Of a DNA stretch of 64,000 nucleotides, positions 11,991 to 21,875 are shown one piece after another. The position numbers were made by a program, and so were the translations under genes. The notes beneath the pieces were generated by a model, which was not told the origin of the DNA, made no database searches, and worked only from the letters and a program-made list of their open reading frames with translations. Source of the stretch: Isochrysis galbana (Eukaryota > Haptophyta > Isochrysidales > Isochrysidaceae); assembly GCA_018136815.1 (NCBI GenBank), contig CM030939.1:972113-1036112 (forward strand). The letters run 5' to 3'. The stretch's first letter is position 1; every line of letters starts with the position of its first letter.

Positions 11991-11992
<2 letters not shown>

Positions 11993-11999
11993 CCCCCTA

Positions 12000-13794
12000 C
12001 CCTCTGTCTCTTTCACTCGCTCGCTCTCGCTCTCGCTCGCTCTCGCCCCCCTCTCCTTCGGTGTGGCTCTCTCTCTCCCTCTCCCCTTTTCTAAACGCGA
12101 GAGAGAGGGAAAACTTCTCCTGCCCCCCCCCCCCCCTCTCGGCGCGCGGCGCGGCGATCTGGGCGGGGGGGAGAGAAGGAGGGGGGGTGAAGGAGAGAGA
12201 GGAGAAGAGGGGAGGGAGAGGAGAGAGAGAGAGAACTCACGCCATGCGTTCTAGAGTACAGGACGACAAGCGAGAGAGAGGGGAGAGAGAAAAGACGGGG
12301 GGTGCTTTTTTATGAAACCTGCTCGGCTCGCCCTCCTTTCCTCCTCACCTCTCCACCTCGCTCTCGCCTACTCTCTAGATCTATCCAGTAAAATCGAAGC
12401 TTGATGGACGGGGAATCTCTGTTGTTCTTGAGTCAACTTCTTTTATAGGGTTTTTGCAGGCCGCAATAGGGCCCCAACAGCCCCCCGCCCCAACAGTGTC
12501 GGGGCGCTGTTGAGGCTCTATTGCGGCCGTCCTGCAAAAGGAGAAAACCGCGTTTTCCTCTCATTAGCGGTCTTCTCAACCGCGGTAGAGCGGCGCTCGC
12601 CCTCGCCCAAGCCCGTCCTCCCGCCTTTCTCTGCTGAGGAGGTGGTCCAGCCCGCCATTCCGTCACTCCCGGCCATCTCAGCCGCGCCTCCCGCCGATCT
12701 TTTCCCTTCCGTATCATCGCATATCGAGCCAGTGGTCATGCACGATCCGTCAGGTGTAGGTGGAATCCGCTTCGACGCGTCCCGCGCCGGGCCCGCCAAA
12801 GGGGCTCAAGGCCCCTCCTCCTGCAGAAGCGGGCCTCCTGCCCGCTCTGCCCACCACCACTTCCGAAGACCGCGCCCCCTCAGAGGCCGAGCTTGCGGCT
12901 AGCGCCGCCTATCGCCCATTCGAGGCCGGCGCCGCGCCTCCATCACTACCCCCATCGCCCTCCGATGCTGTGGAGAGCGGGCATGAGCCCGCTCTCACTG
13001 AAATCTGCATGGAAGAGGCTGTTGAGGCATATCCTCCCCTCTCGGAGGCGGATGAGGCCGCCCCACCGTTGCCATCGGACTCGGAGACTCGGAGGGGGCC
13101 TACGAGCCCTACCGAGCCACTCTCGATCGTGTCGTCGCGGTCCCGACCGCCCCACGCCCTCGCGTCCCGGCAGAAGATACGCCCGAAATTACAATTCCCG
13201 ACCCTCACCGCCATTTTGCACCGGGCCACACCTTCTCATCGCCGTCAGCTTAAGCATTTACAGAATGATTGAATCAATTGATCCGATCTTTGCTGATGAG
13301 ATCAATCTCAACTTAGATGGCAAGCTTTGCTGATGCAGGCTGCTAGCTGCTAGCTAGCTTGTAGCTTGATGCTTGGAGGCGGCAAGCTTTTCCCAGCTTT
13401 TTGCTCCGCGGAGCGCGGAGCGCGCCCAAGCGTGCGGCGTGCAGGCGCGGCGGGCGCGGTCGGGGGGGCGCGCGGGGGGCGCGGGCCGGTGCGAGGGGCT
13501 AGAGGGGGGGGGAAAGGGGGAAAGGGGAGGGGGGGGGGGTCGCAAGAGGACGCGGGAGTACTACTGTATTTATTCTAGGTGTACATATATAAGTCGTAAT
13601 GGGTCAATCTTTTTTAAGATTGATCTTGCTGTCAATAGATGGATCAAGCTTTTGACCAAGCTTTGGTGTAAATCTGATCAATCATCCATCTCCATCTTTC
13701 CCAGATTTTGAGCAAAGGTCGTTTGCCTTCATTTGGTACCCCTCGTTTCCCAATACTCGATATGAGTCGTGACGTTCGTCACGCATCTAGCCAA
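12000..13794. other. Spacer with low-complexity sequence and an unassigned Pro/Ala-rich open stretch
   Basis: 12000-12320 is CT/GA-rich. Between 12520 and 13272 two overlapping plus-strand frames without an ATG encode Pro/Ser/Ala-rich sequence (for example PVLPPFSAEEVVQPAIPSL, then AAPPSLPPSPSDAVESGHEP). The switch of coding-like composition from one frame to the other near 12800 suggests a decayed gene, but nothing identifies a family. 13340-13550 is GC-rich low complexity. Confidence 0.35.
12451..12539. repeat. Imperfect inverted repeat (about 30-bp arms)
   Basis: The left arm TTTTGCAGGCCGCAATAG with CCCCAACAGC pairs with the right arm GCTGTTG plus CTATTGCGGCC and CCTGCAAAA, around a GC-rich loop of about 24 bases. 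It could be the end of a small transposon or a transcribed hairpin. No flanking duplication was recognised. Confidence 0.6.
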
Positions 13795-14145
13795 TCAGTC
13801 ATCAGATCTGCAGGTACCACTACGACACGTGTATTCACCACAGCACTCCGAGTTACTTTGGCACACCGACCCTGGCTCGCGGCATGGCGTCTCACACACT
13901 CCCTCGTCATTGCACTCAAGTCCTTCACAGCACTCGTCGCCATAACTGCACCCCCCCCTTTTCTCGACACACGGTGTGACGGTACGGCACTTTTGGTCGG
14001 AGCACACGAGATCGTGACAACAGTCTCCATCGTTTGCACACTCTCCATCCACATCCTTGCATCTGTCTGGCTGCTTCTTCGTGAGTACCAACGCGACGAC
14101 GGTGGCGGCGACCACGGTGGCGACGACCACCGCAAGGGCAATCAA
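13795..14145 (-). pseudogene. Cysteine-rich, membrane-anchored protein, 5' end cut by a transposon
   Basis: The frame encodes a strongly hydrophobic segment (IALAVVVATVVAATVVALVL), then KK and three Cys-rich units. Each unit fits C-x6-C-x5-CC-x4-C-x4/6-C (for example CSYGDECCEGLECNDEGVC). That spacing is typical of small disulfide-knotted extracellular domains (knottin or granulin-like). The topology suggests a type II membrane or secreted protein with 18 Cys outside the membrane. No ATG precedes the hydrophobic segment: an in-frame TAG lies two codons upstream, and the inverted-repeat element (14154-15892) begins 9 bases before the frame. The gene therefore appears truncated or displaced from its first exon. 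Function unknown; the cystine spacing alone does not make it a toxin. Confidence 0.55.
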
Positions 14146-14153
14146 AAACTAGT

Positions 14154-14288
14154 CCTAGAAAGCTGGGTACCTTTATCCGCTCACGCGGAAAGGTGTCAGA
14201 TTTGAACATAATGTACAACAATATCGTTTAAACCAAACAACTTTCTGGGGACGCTGCACCACTCGGCGGGGGGCTGCACGAGCGAGCC
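14154..14288 (+). repeat. Left terminal inverted repeat
   Basis: 135 bases identical to the reverse complement of 15758-15892, ending at GCACGAGCGAGCC; sequences diverge immediately inside. Confidence 0.9.
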
Positions 14289-15317
14289 CCCCTGCGCCGG
14301 AGTCGCCGCATTGGGGCTTGCTCCCATCACGTGCGGCCGCCGGCTGGGAGAAGCGGGGGCAGGCTGGGAAGGCTGGGAAGGTCCAAATCTAAAAAGTTTG
14401 TTGCTCGATTTCCCCGCGAGCGAGCGCTTCCCAGGCGGTGCACGACTTGGCGGGGGGGGGGGGTGCTCGGCCGGCGTGCCTTCCCCAGAAAGTTGTTTGA
14501 TTTCCCCCCCTACCCCCTCACGCGGAAAGGTGTCAGATTTCAACCGCATGAACTAATGGGCGTTTACAATAAAAAGAACACCACGTAGGAGACCTCCTCC
14601 CAATTTGACACCTTTCCGCCTGAGGGTGGAGGGGGGGGACGCGCTCGCGAGGAAATCGAGCAACATCCCGTCCGACCTTTCTCCCAAGAAAACCGCGCAT
14701 TCCCTTCCAAAACCGCGCGCTAATCTGACACCCTTCCGCGTGAGGGGGTAGGGGGGGAAACCAACAACTTTCTGGCGGAGTCAGCTCGCTCGTGCAGCCT
14801 TCCCCGCCGAGTGGTGCAGCGTCCCCAGAAAGTTGTTGGTTTCCCCCCCTTCCCCCCTACGCGGGAGGTTGTCAGATTTGACTCCAAGAAAACCGCGCAT
14901 TCCCTTCCAAAACCGCGCGCTAATCTGACAACCTTCCGCGTGAGGGGGTAGGGGGGGAAACCAACAACTTTCTGGCGGAGTCGGCTCGCTCGGGCAGCCT
15001 TCCCCGCCGAGTGGTGCAGCGTCCCCAGAAAGTTGTTGGTCTTCCCCCCTACCCCTCTACGCGGAAAGATGTCAGATTGGGGGGGGCGAGGGGCAACACT
15101 CCCGTTTGTTTGAAATCTGACACCTTTCCGCGCGAGGGGGTAGGGGGGGAAGCAAATAACTTTCTGACGAAGTCGGCTCACTCGGGCAGCCTCCCTCGCC
15201 GAGTGGTGCAGTGTCCCCGAAAGTTGTTGGTTTCCCCCCCTACCCCCTCACGCGGAAAGGTGTCAGATTCGGTGGTTCGTCTTGTTGTACCACTTTTTTT
15301 GTAGAATCAATTTGAAT

Positions 15318-15620
15318 TCACGCACGTGATCCATGGCCTGCTATCGCGCAACTCATACACACACCGCCGATGTCCAACAACCATTCAGCCACACGTGTCG
15401 AGCAAACCGGGCATGGCCCGCAGCGACATATCCCTGTGCAGCCGTTTCCGCAGCAGCACAGTCCATCGACCAGGCTAGAGCGTGAGAGGTCATGCGGCTT
15501 CAGCCAGCACTTTTTGTGCAATACCCGGGAGCCCCAGTCTGGATGAGCACGGCCATTGAGCCTTGACGCACCAATGAGTACTAGTTTCGTACCACAGTAC
15601 CGACACACCCCCCTGCGCAT
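15318..15620 (-). CDS. Small Cys-rich zinc-binding-like protein inside the inverted-repeat element
   Basis: From the first ATG (15620) the ORF is 100 residues; an open extension to 15707 has only a GTG. It begins MRRGVCRYCGTKLVLIGASR and continues with HPDWGSRVLHKKCW, giving a C-x2-C ... H ... H-x2-C arrangement. A second dense cluster follows (CCCGNGC, CRCGPCPVC, CMSC). Both clusters look like zinc sites. It has no DDE or tyrosine-recombinase motif, so it is not an obvious transposase; it may be a DNA-binding accessory protein of the element or captured cargo. Codon use resembles the host. Confidence 0.45.
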   Translation of the reverse strand: MRRGVCRYCGTKLVLIGASRLNGRAHPDWGSRVLHKKCWLKPHDLSRSSLVDGLCCCGNGCTGICRCGPCPVCSTRVAEWLLDIGGVCMSCAIAGHGSRA

Positions 15621-15757
15621 CTTCGGCCTGAGGCCTACGCCGCCCGAGGCTGACCACCAGTGCCGCTCACTCGATCCTGACGCACTTGACGCGCTGAAAT
15701 CTGACACATTCCGCGCGAGGGGGTAGGGGGGAAACCAAACAGCTTTCTGGCGGAGTC

Positions 15758-15892
15758 GGCTCGCTCGTGCAGCCCCCCGCCGAGTGGTGCAGCGTCCCCA
15801 GAAAGTTGTTTGGTTTAAACGATATTGTTGTACATTATGTTCAAATCTGACACCTTTCCGCGTGAGCGGATAAAGGTACCCAGCTTTCTAGG
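15758..15892 (-). repeat. Right terminal inverted repeat
   Basis: Reverse complement of 14154-14288. It is followed by ACTAGT and then CCTAGAAACTAGG, itself a short palindrome that echoes the element terminus. Confidence 0.9.
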
Positions 15893-15968
15893 ACTAGTCC
15901 TAGAAACTAGGACGGACTTTGCTAGGTGAGAGCATGAGCATACCATGTTATTTTGTCCCAAACCTTGG

Positions 15969-16190
15969 CTATTGAGTTACCCTTTCCTTGGACCTGATGA
16001 TCCACAGAAGCTGGGGCACAGTGATGGGCACCGAGGCGATGTCGTAGAATTCCAAGACAAGCTTCTTCGCCTCCGGGAAGGCGGCGTCCATGTCAAAGGT
16101 GTACAGGGAGGAGCTGTTCAGGAGAACGGCAGCCTTGATGAGGATGTCGACGGCCGACTGGTGGATATAGCGGCCATGCCCGAGTTCCAT
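15969..16190 (-). CDS. Unidentified ORF, probably an exon
   Basis: From ATG 16190 the frame gives 73 residues, MELGHGRYIHQSAVDILIKA then AVLLNSSSLYTFDMDAAFPE, ending KERVTQ. The frame is also open upstream (KRRHIDEDERKDIIT), and the composition is that of a real globular protein. A possible donor (ATCAG/GTCC) near 15993 would send the gene leftward into the DNA element. I do not recognise the family, and the first exons were not located. Confidence 0.35.
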   Translation of the reverse strand: MELGHGRYIHQSAVDILIKAAVLLNSSSLYTFDMDAAFPEAKKLVLEFYDIASVPITVPQLLWIIRSKERVTQ

Positions 16191-16250
16191 CGTGATGATG
16201 TCCTTGCGCTCGTCTTCGTCGATGTGCCGCCGCTTCGATGAGTGTGCAGG

Positions 16251-17538
16251 GGGGGCAGCATCTGTGTGCGACGGAGGACGGTAGACGGAAGGGCTGTGTG
16301 ACCAGACGGAAGGGAAGGACCGAGCCGGCAGCGGGCGGGCGGCAGCGGCGCGGGGTGCAAGCAGCGGCGCGGGCTGAGCGTTAGTACCACTACTCTCACT
16401 AGCCCGGTACTAACACGACAGCCCTCAGCGCACCTGCCCGTACACCTTGGCGCGTGCTGTTGTCACAGATACATACTCCTATGCACCCTTCCACATCTCC
16501 CCCCTCGCAGGCCCCCGGCTCCCATTCTAACTCCCCACAAGTTAAAATGAGGGAAAACCCATTGAGGCGGTCCGGTCGACGCCGGCCGACTCTCCGGGAA
16601 AAAGCACCGGGGGGGGGGGAGGAACCTCTCGTCAAAAAAGGAGAACGGCCCTTACAGCTCGCGCCGCGAGCGGTCCTCGAAGAAATAAATGTCTGCGCCC
16701 CCCGATACCTGCCACAGGGACGTCTTGAGCCACTCCCTTCTTCTCGCCTCTCCTGTCGCCAGCCGCCCCCCTTCGCCCGTTTGCTAACGCAAACGGGGCT
16801 CGTTTCTCACCACACTCCATCGGGGGGGTGCAAATCCCCCCCTCTCCCTCTCTCCATTCTCCTCCACCCCTCTCCCTGCGGCGCGTCGCCATGCGGCGCG
16901 CCACGGCCTGCTCTCAGAGGGCCTTTGGGAGCTCCCTGAGGGCCAGCAAGCAAGGGCAGCTCAGGGGGCAGTGGAGGCTGGGGCTCAGCCCCTGGCCCCT
17001 CCTGCCTCTCCCTCGCTCGCCTCGCTGGCCTTGGGTGCCGCCCTGAGGCCCCTGTCTGCCTGGCGACCAGGGATGGGGGGGGGAGTCAGTACGAGAGCAG
17101 GCCCATGCGGGCCTGGGAGTGCGGCTCGCGGCCCGCGCCCACTAGGGGTCTGGGCTGTATTGATGAGTGCCCTGCCCCTGCCAGAGGGCAGGGGCTGGGG
17201 TTGAATGTACGGGCCCACCCCGGGGGGTGTCCGCAATGGAGAGAGGGGGGCGCGAGGCCCCCATTGACCCCCACTTATAAAAGTAGGTTGATAGTCAGAG
17301 TATTGTAGTGCTGCCCTGAGGCCGCTCCTCACCCTCACCCATCACCATCACCCAGCGCAGGAAGGACTCGCCCAAGGGACTCTCAGAATGAGGCTCTGAC
17401 GAATGACGAGTGCTGAGCACTGGAACCACCGCACCAACCGACTATCTACGAATGGCCGCACCCACTCCCTGACCTTGCGAGCTAAGTTTATACTACTACT
17501 TAGTTCATAGTTCACGCGTTCACGTTCACGCAGGTCTC
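16251..17538. other. GC-rich intergenic stretch
   Basis: No gene is supported. 16890-17270 is very GC-rich and contains the short inverted word pair CAGGCCCATGCGGGCCTG. CATCACCATCACCCA near 17340-17355 echoes the minisatellite at 5200. Confidence 0.4.
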
Positions 17539-18831
17539 ATGGTCACTTCTCCTATTTCGGGAGGCTCGGTAGTTGTTGGCGCGCGTGCTTCCCGCATGGC
17601 TCGCGCGGGGCTCGCGGAGTCCGTCGCGGCCGACGTCTCGCTCCTCGGCTGGCCGCTGAGCGTGCGCCGCTCGGGGCTGGGCGGGCTAGGGGTGGTCGCG
17701 ACGCGCGACATCCGCGCGGGCGAGAGACTCGTCTCCGAGGCTCCGCTCGCACTCACGCCGCTGCTTGGAGCGGCAGCTGCTGTCTGCTGGCACTGCCTCG
17801 AGCGCGCACCGGCTGGTGCCGAGCAGCCGCTCCGCTGCAGCGGGTGCAGACTGGTCTGCTGGTGCTCCGAGCGGTGCCGCGAAGCAGGCACCGTTGTGGC
17901 GCTGACGTCTGGCCACGCCCACGCCCATGGTCCCACTGAGTGCGCAGCGTTGGCTTCGTGGGAGACAGCAGGCCGGCCAAATGAGGATGTTGCTGACCTC
18001 ATCCTGCAGGCGGTGCGATTGCTTGATGTACGCGAGCGCGCGGCATCCTTCCGGCCCTTTCCATCTCCCTCAGCCACACGGCTGGGCTTTGAGGCGTATG
18101 AGGAGAGATTGTGCGACATGAAGCGCAACCGGGAAAACGGCGATGCCATCCGAAGGTCTGCTTTGTCGGCAATTGACTCAGCCCCAGCCGAGGCGCGAGT
18201 CGACCGGGCATTGCTGGAAGAGGTGCTCTCGCGCCATCAGTGCAATGTCTACGGCGTGAGCGGCCCAGCGGCCGTTGGGCACGGCTTGGCGTCCTTCGTT
18301 GGCATTCTGCAGCTATTCAACCACTCGTGTGCACCAAATCTTGCGTTCGATTCTCGCCCGGCCATCCCTATCGCTTGTGGAGAACAGGGAGGCTTCGCCG
18401 TAGCTGGAATGAACTCTGAAGACGCGCGTGCTCCTAGCTTATTCACGGCACCAGTCCCGATGTACTCGCTGATCGCACTGCGCAACATCCGAGCGGGCAC
18501 CGAGCTAACCCACTGCTATGCCTCCTCGTCTGACGGCCCGGCGGCGCGGCAGGAGTATCTGCGAGCTCATCATGGCTTCAGATGCGATTGCCCGCGTTGT
18601 GCCTGCACAGATCCGCTCGCCGAGCTTGTTGTTTCCGAGCGACTCGACGCACGTCGGTGCATCGATCCTCGGTGCGGTTCAGGGCTTGGTGTGCATGTTC
18701 AAGACAACAGTGGGCAGCGCCAACATGAGGGCGATGGGGTGATTCTGAGGTGTGTCCATTGCGGCGAGTCTTGGGAAGCCGACGAGGAGGATATAGGTGA
18801 TCTAGGTCTAGATATCTGTGCGTCCTTATGA
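17539..18831 (+). CDS. SMYD-type MYND/SET-domain protein (putative lysine methyltransferase)
   Basis: A single exon of 430 residues. SMYD proteins transfer methyl groups from SAM to protein lysines through a split SET domain interrupted by a MYND zinc finger. The N-terminal SET half is LGVVATRDIRAGERLVSEAP (about residues 50-70). The MYND finger is CWHCLER ... CSGCRLVCWCSERCREAG ... H ... C (about 82-137). The catalytic SET core contains QLFNHSCAPNLAF (about 257-269), then LIALRNIRAGTELTHCYA. The cysteine post-SET segment is FRCDCPRCACTD (about 347-358), followed by a further C4 cluster (CIDPRCG ... CVHCGESW). ATG 17539 is used; a second ATG at 17596 is possible. Substrate unknown; no nuclear or organelle signal is obvious. 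Confidence 0.9.
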   Translation: MVTSPISGGSVVVGARASRMARAGLAESVAADVSLLGWPLSVRRSGLGGLGVVATRDIRAGERLVSEAPLALTPLLGAAAAVCWHCLERAPAGAEQPLRCSGCRLVCWCSERCREAGTVVALTSGHAHAHGPTECAALASWETAGRPNEDVADLILQAVRLLDVRERAASFRPFPSPSATRLGFEAYEERLCDMKRNRENGDAIRRSALSAIDSAPAEARVDRALLEEVLSRHQCNVYGVSGPAAVGHGLASFVGILQLFNHSCAPNLAFDSRPAIPIACGEQGGFAVAGMNSEDARAPSLFTAPVPMYSLIALRNIRAGTELTHCYASSSDGPAARQEYLRAHHGFRCDCPRCACTDPLAELVVSERLDARRCIDPRCGSGLGVHVQDNSGQRQHEGDGVILRCVHCGESWEADEEDIGDLGLDICASL

Positions 18832-20677
18832 GCGTATGCTGGTGCAAAATGCGTGTGGGGTAGGTACTAGGTAGGATCAACTGACTTAATAGTTGGTTGC
18901 GATGGCTAGCGCGCCGACGCGAGTCTCCTCAGCTCCTCAGGGTTCCTCGCCGAGGCAGGGCGGCGGCCCCTAGCCCCCATGAACCAGTCGCTGGCAAAGC
19001 GGCGGCGTCCGCCCTCCGAGGCCGAGCAGGTGCGTGCTGCGTGCGACCCCGATCGCGCCACACGGCTGCCATGCGGGCCCTCCCCATGGCCCATGGCCCA
19101 TGGATGGGGGGCAGCAGGCTGCAGACGCTCAAGTAAGTAGACAACAGCCGGCGGACGAAGCCAATCCACTGGGCATGCCTTATGGCAGAGGCACCTCCTG
19201 CCCTGGCGACGTGGCAGCGCGGCCCGAGGCCGGGTGGCCCTCATGGGCACACACCACTCACAACACTTCTCAACCAAACGTACAACAAACACAAACACAT
19301 TGCTCTGGCACCAGTCTGGCACAGCAGAGCAAGACCAATAGCCAATAGACGAGACCAACAGACGAGCCTCGCAGCCTCGCCCACGAGAACCAGACCCCCA
19401 TCACCTCCGCAACCCCTTCACCCAGCGCTGCTACTGCTAACCTCCACTATACCACACATGAGCCGCAGCCGCAGGGGGCAAGGGGCAGACTCTACTGATA
19501 AGGAAGAATCAACAAATGGACTCAGGCAGAAGCCAACCAACTACGACTTGTCGTTACCAACTGACGGGCGACTTCACCCTCCACGACAGGACATTGTACT
19601 CCGCCATCGTCGAGCTCCTTCTTGAGCTCGAGGGAGTCGACCCCGAGCCCGAGCCAGACTTCTGGTTTCTAGGCCCGCTCCTCTAGCTAGGGGCCCAAGG
19701 GCCCATGACACATGCGGCACATAGCTGTTAACGAAAACTGCGCGTAACAATTTCAAGCCCGCTACGAAGAGCAAACCACTATTCGAGTCCACCAATTTGA
19801 TGTCGCTGTAAACATCAAAATCGAGTCCATTGACCATTAAAGATGAACTCAACAAGAGAGGCACCTCGCACCTCATCACGCAAAGTGCTGTACGAGGCAC
19901 TCCAGGATGTGGCTGCACACATCGTGATCGAGGCGGAACGCAAGCCTCCCTGATCCTCGGATCTGAGGGTGAGATCGAAGCTGAGATCGAAGATCTAAGC
20001 TGTTCTGCTTGTTCAAGACTTACGGTAGCAGTAGCGGTACAAACTCTCCCTGTTTGTGATTTGAAAAATGGTAATGGCAGCAAGAGCAGCCCATCGCTCC
20101 CGCTTCCGTTACAGCGTATTGCGCATGGAGACTACCGACCGCTGACGGCAGCGGCGCGGCAATTCATATGTAAAGCCAGCAAGCTCACCACGCGTCGCTG
20201 TATCGTGCTACTTGAGCTTGCTGATGCGTCGTCCAAAGTCCAAAACGAGCCAGATCCGCGCAGCGAAAACGCCAAGCACGGCGCTGCTTCTGCAGCTTTC
20301 TGGCGGAGGTGATGGCGCACAAGGGCATTCGTTCATATGTGGAATGCAAACGCTCCCAACACCGCGCAGCAAGAGCACACAATACACAAGTGACACGCAA
20401 GCGGCGGCAAGGGTAGACAAGGACAAGTAGGCCTTTAATAAGAAGAATTAGAATTATCCCTCCCTCCCCCCGACGCCGACAGCAAGCTGCATCATCATCA
20501 GTTGGAATCGATCGAATATGATTATCATGACGCACATGTACATGGGCACACATCATCACCATACCTACGACCCATGAGCTGTGAGGATCCATGTGCACAT
20601 GTGCACCCAACATGCAGCGCTCACGTGCAATGGCCTTCGCGTCTACCAAGTCGTTGTGCTGGAACGAATCCCTCTCA
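18832..20677. other. Intergenic spacer with little recognisable content
   Basis: Apart from a small ORF at 19516-19686 nothing is identifiable. A frame near 18977 begins MNQSLAKRRRPPSEAEQ and meets a GTGCGT donor-like site, so it could be a first exon of a plus-strand gene, but I could not link it to later exons. 20500-20680 likely includes the 3' UTR of the minus-strand gene. Confidence 0.35.
19516..19686 (+). CDS. Small acidic ORF or terminal exon, unidentified
   Basis: From ATG 19516 the frame encodes 56 residues; the second half, GDFTLHDRTLYSAIVELLLE then LEGVDPEPEPDFWFLGPLL, has the amphipathic and acidic character of a real protein end. The frame is open further upstream without an ATG, so this may be the last exon of a spliced gene. 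No family was recognised. Confidence 0.3.
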   Translation: MDSGRSQPTTTCRYQLTGDFTLHDRTLYSAIVELLLELEGVDPEPEPDFWFLGPLL

Positions 20678-21517
20678 TCAGCTTTTCTGCAGCGTGAGAG
20701 AAGTGATTGTACCATCATCGCCACGCAGCTCATACTTGAGCTCCGACTCCGGGTCAGACCCAGGCTCAAGTGTTTGCAAATACCAACGGCCATATGATGA
20801 TCCTGCCAAATCCAGAAGGGCATGCGCACGTCAGCGTGACATGGCTGGCAAAGACAGCAGAGGGTGAGGCTGCATGCACGGACTACGCCCGGGTGCATCT
20901 CGCATTATGTTGTCGAGTGGACCTCACCTTCGCTAGCCCTGATCACTCGCTTGCTGCGGTCAACGTATCCGTGAATGCGCCACCGGTTATTCAGTTGACG
21001 TCCACCCACCTTGTATTCCGCCATCTCGTCCATAGAGTACGCATTCATCTTAACAAGTAGTGTGGCCAAAAAGTTGAGCTTCAAATAAGTCGCCAGCAGC
21101 ACGACTTTGTCGACGCTCACCTACGGGGAAGTGCCAACGAAGTGGCGTATTGCGAGTGACAGCCGCATGCGCCACCGAATGGGCGCTGCTGTCTCAGCTT
21201 GAGGTACGGTAGGATGATCGCTGACCTGGCGCCATTCTCGCTGACCGTCAACATATGCCATGAAGTCGTTGTCGTCCCACAGTGTCTCGTCTGTCGAGAC
21301 CTTCACTTCGAGCCTTTGCTCCGCCTCCTCTCTCGGCGGGCAGTTTGCGTCGAGCCAGCCAGCGTCGAGACCCGCGGGCAGTGCCATGAGCGGACGAATG
21401 GTAGGCAGGACATCTGTGCGGAGGGGAAGCCGATGCACCGCCGGCATCGCTCGCCACGCGCCGGCGCAACGCGCCATCGCCACGAGCACGGCGAGCCGCA
21501 GGTGGAGGAGGAGCACC

Positions 21518-21519
<2 letters not shown>
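20678..21519 (-). CDS. Unknown protein with signal/plastid-type presequence (3 exons)
   Basis: Exons on minus: 21519-21226, 21120-20928, 20802-20678; 203 residues, with phases agreeing (0, then 1). The ATG sits directly against a (GA)n tract (CT on the coding strand). MVLLLHLRLAVLVAMARCAG is a signal peptide, followed by an Arg/Pro/Leu-rich segment (WRAMPAVHRLPLRTDVLPTI) like an algal transit peptide. The rest is soluble: DETLWDDNDFMAYVDGQREW, then KVVLLATYLKLNFLATLLVK, then EYKVGGRQLNNRWRIHGYVD, ending YELRGDDGTITSLTLQKS. I do not recognise a domain. It is divergent from and 357 bases away from the SAP/J gene, sharing one low-complexity promoter. Confidence 0.72.
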
Positions 21520-21580
<61 letters not shown>

Positions 21581-21589
21581 GGAGGGAGG

Positions 21590-21626
<37 letters not shown>

Positions 21627-21875
21627 ATTAGAGTAATAGAGAGTTAATTGAAGTGGAGTACTCCACACTGGTCGATCGTCCGAGCGAGAGTGACCCCTCC
21701 TCGCGTTTTGGCGCCAACTCGCTTTCGGGGCCTCCCTGCGTGTGGCGGCCGGAGGGCAGAAAGGGGGGGGGGGGGGGGGGGCAGGGGGAGGGAGAGGGGG
21801 AGGAGCGAGAAGGAGGTTGAGAGAAGGGGTCTGCGGGGAGAGAGGGAACCCTTGAGTGAGAGAGGTGCGAGGCGA
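21520..21875. promoter_or_regulatory. Shared promoter region of a divergent gene pair: (GA)n plus G homopolymer
   Basis: Between the start codons at 21519 (-) and 21876 (+) there is a (GA)n tract of about 100 bases (21520-21624, interrupted by AAAG and GGGA), then unique sequence, and a 14-base G run near 21767-21780 followed by GA-rich leader. No TATA box is evident. The arrangement, microsatellite next to one ATG and G run before the other, suggests a bidirectional promoter. Confidence 0.6.

Larger units (their letters stand above)
14154..15892. mobile_element. 1.74-kb DNA element with 135-bp perfect terminal inverted repeats
   Basis: The segments 14154-14288 and 15758-15892 are reverse complements over 135 bases with no mismatch seen, starting CCTAGAAAGCTGGGTACC. 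ACTAGT flanks both sides (14148-14153 and 15893-15898); because it is palindromic it could be a 6-bp target duplication or part of the repeat. Internally about eight copies of a roughly 50-bp block (AGAAAGTTGTTTGG, CCCCCTACCCCCTCACGCG, GAAAGGTGTCAGATT) alternate in orientation, so the DNA can fold into successive hairpins. No transposase is present; the only plausible gene is a Cys-rich ORF at 15318-15620. It is probably a non-autonomous DNA transposon. Confidence 0.85.

Noticed and set aside
11575..12315. 246-codon plus frame with long Ser-Leu repeat
   Set aside because: Translation of the (CT)n tract and antisense of the ClpR first exon; no support.
14311..14588. Plus-strand ORFs in the inverted-repeat element (for example GLGRSKSKKF...)
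   Set aside because: They read through the alternating repeat blocks and differ from block to block; they are by-products of the repeat.
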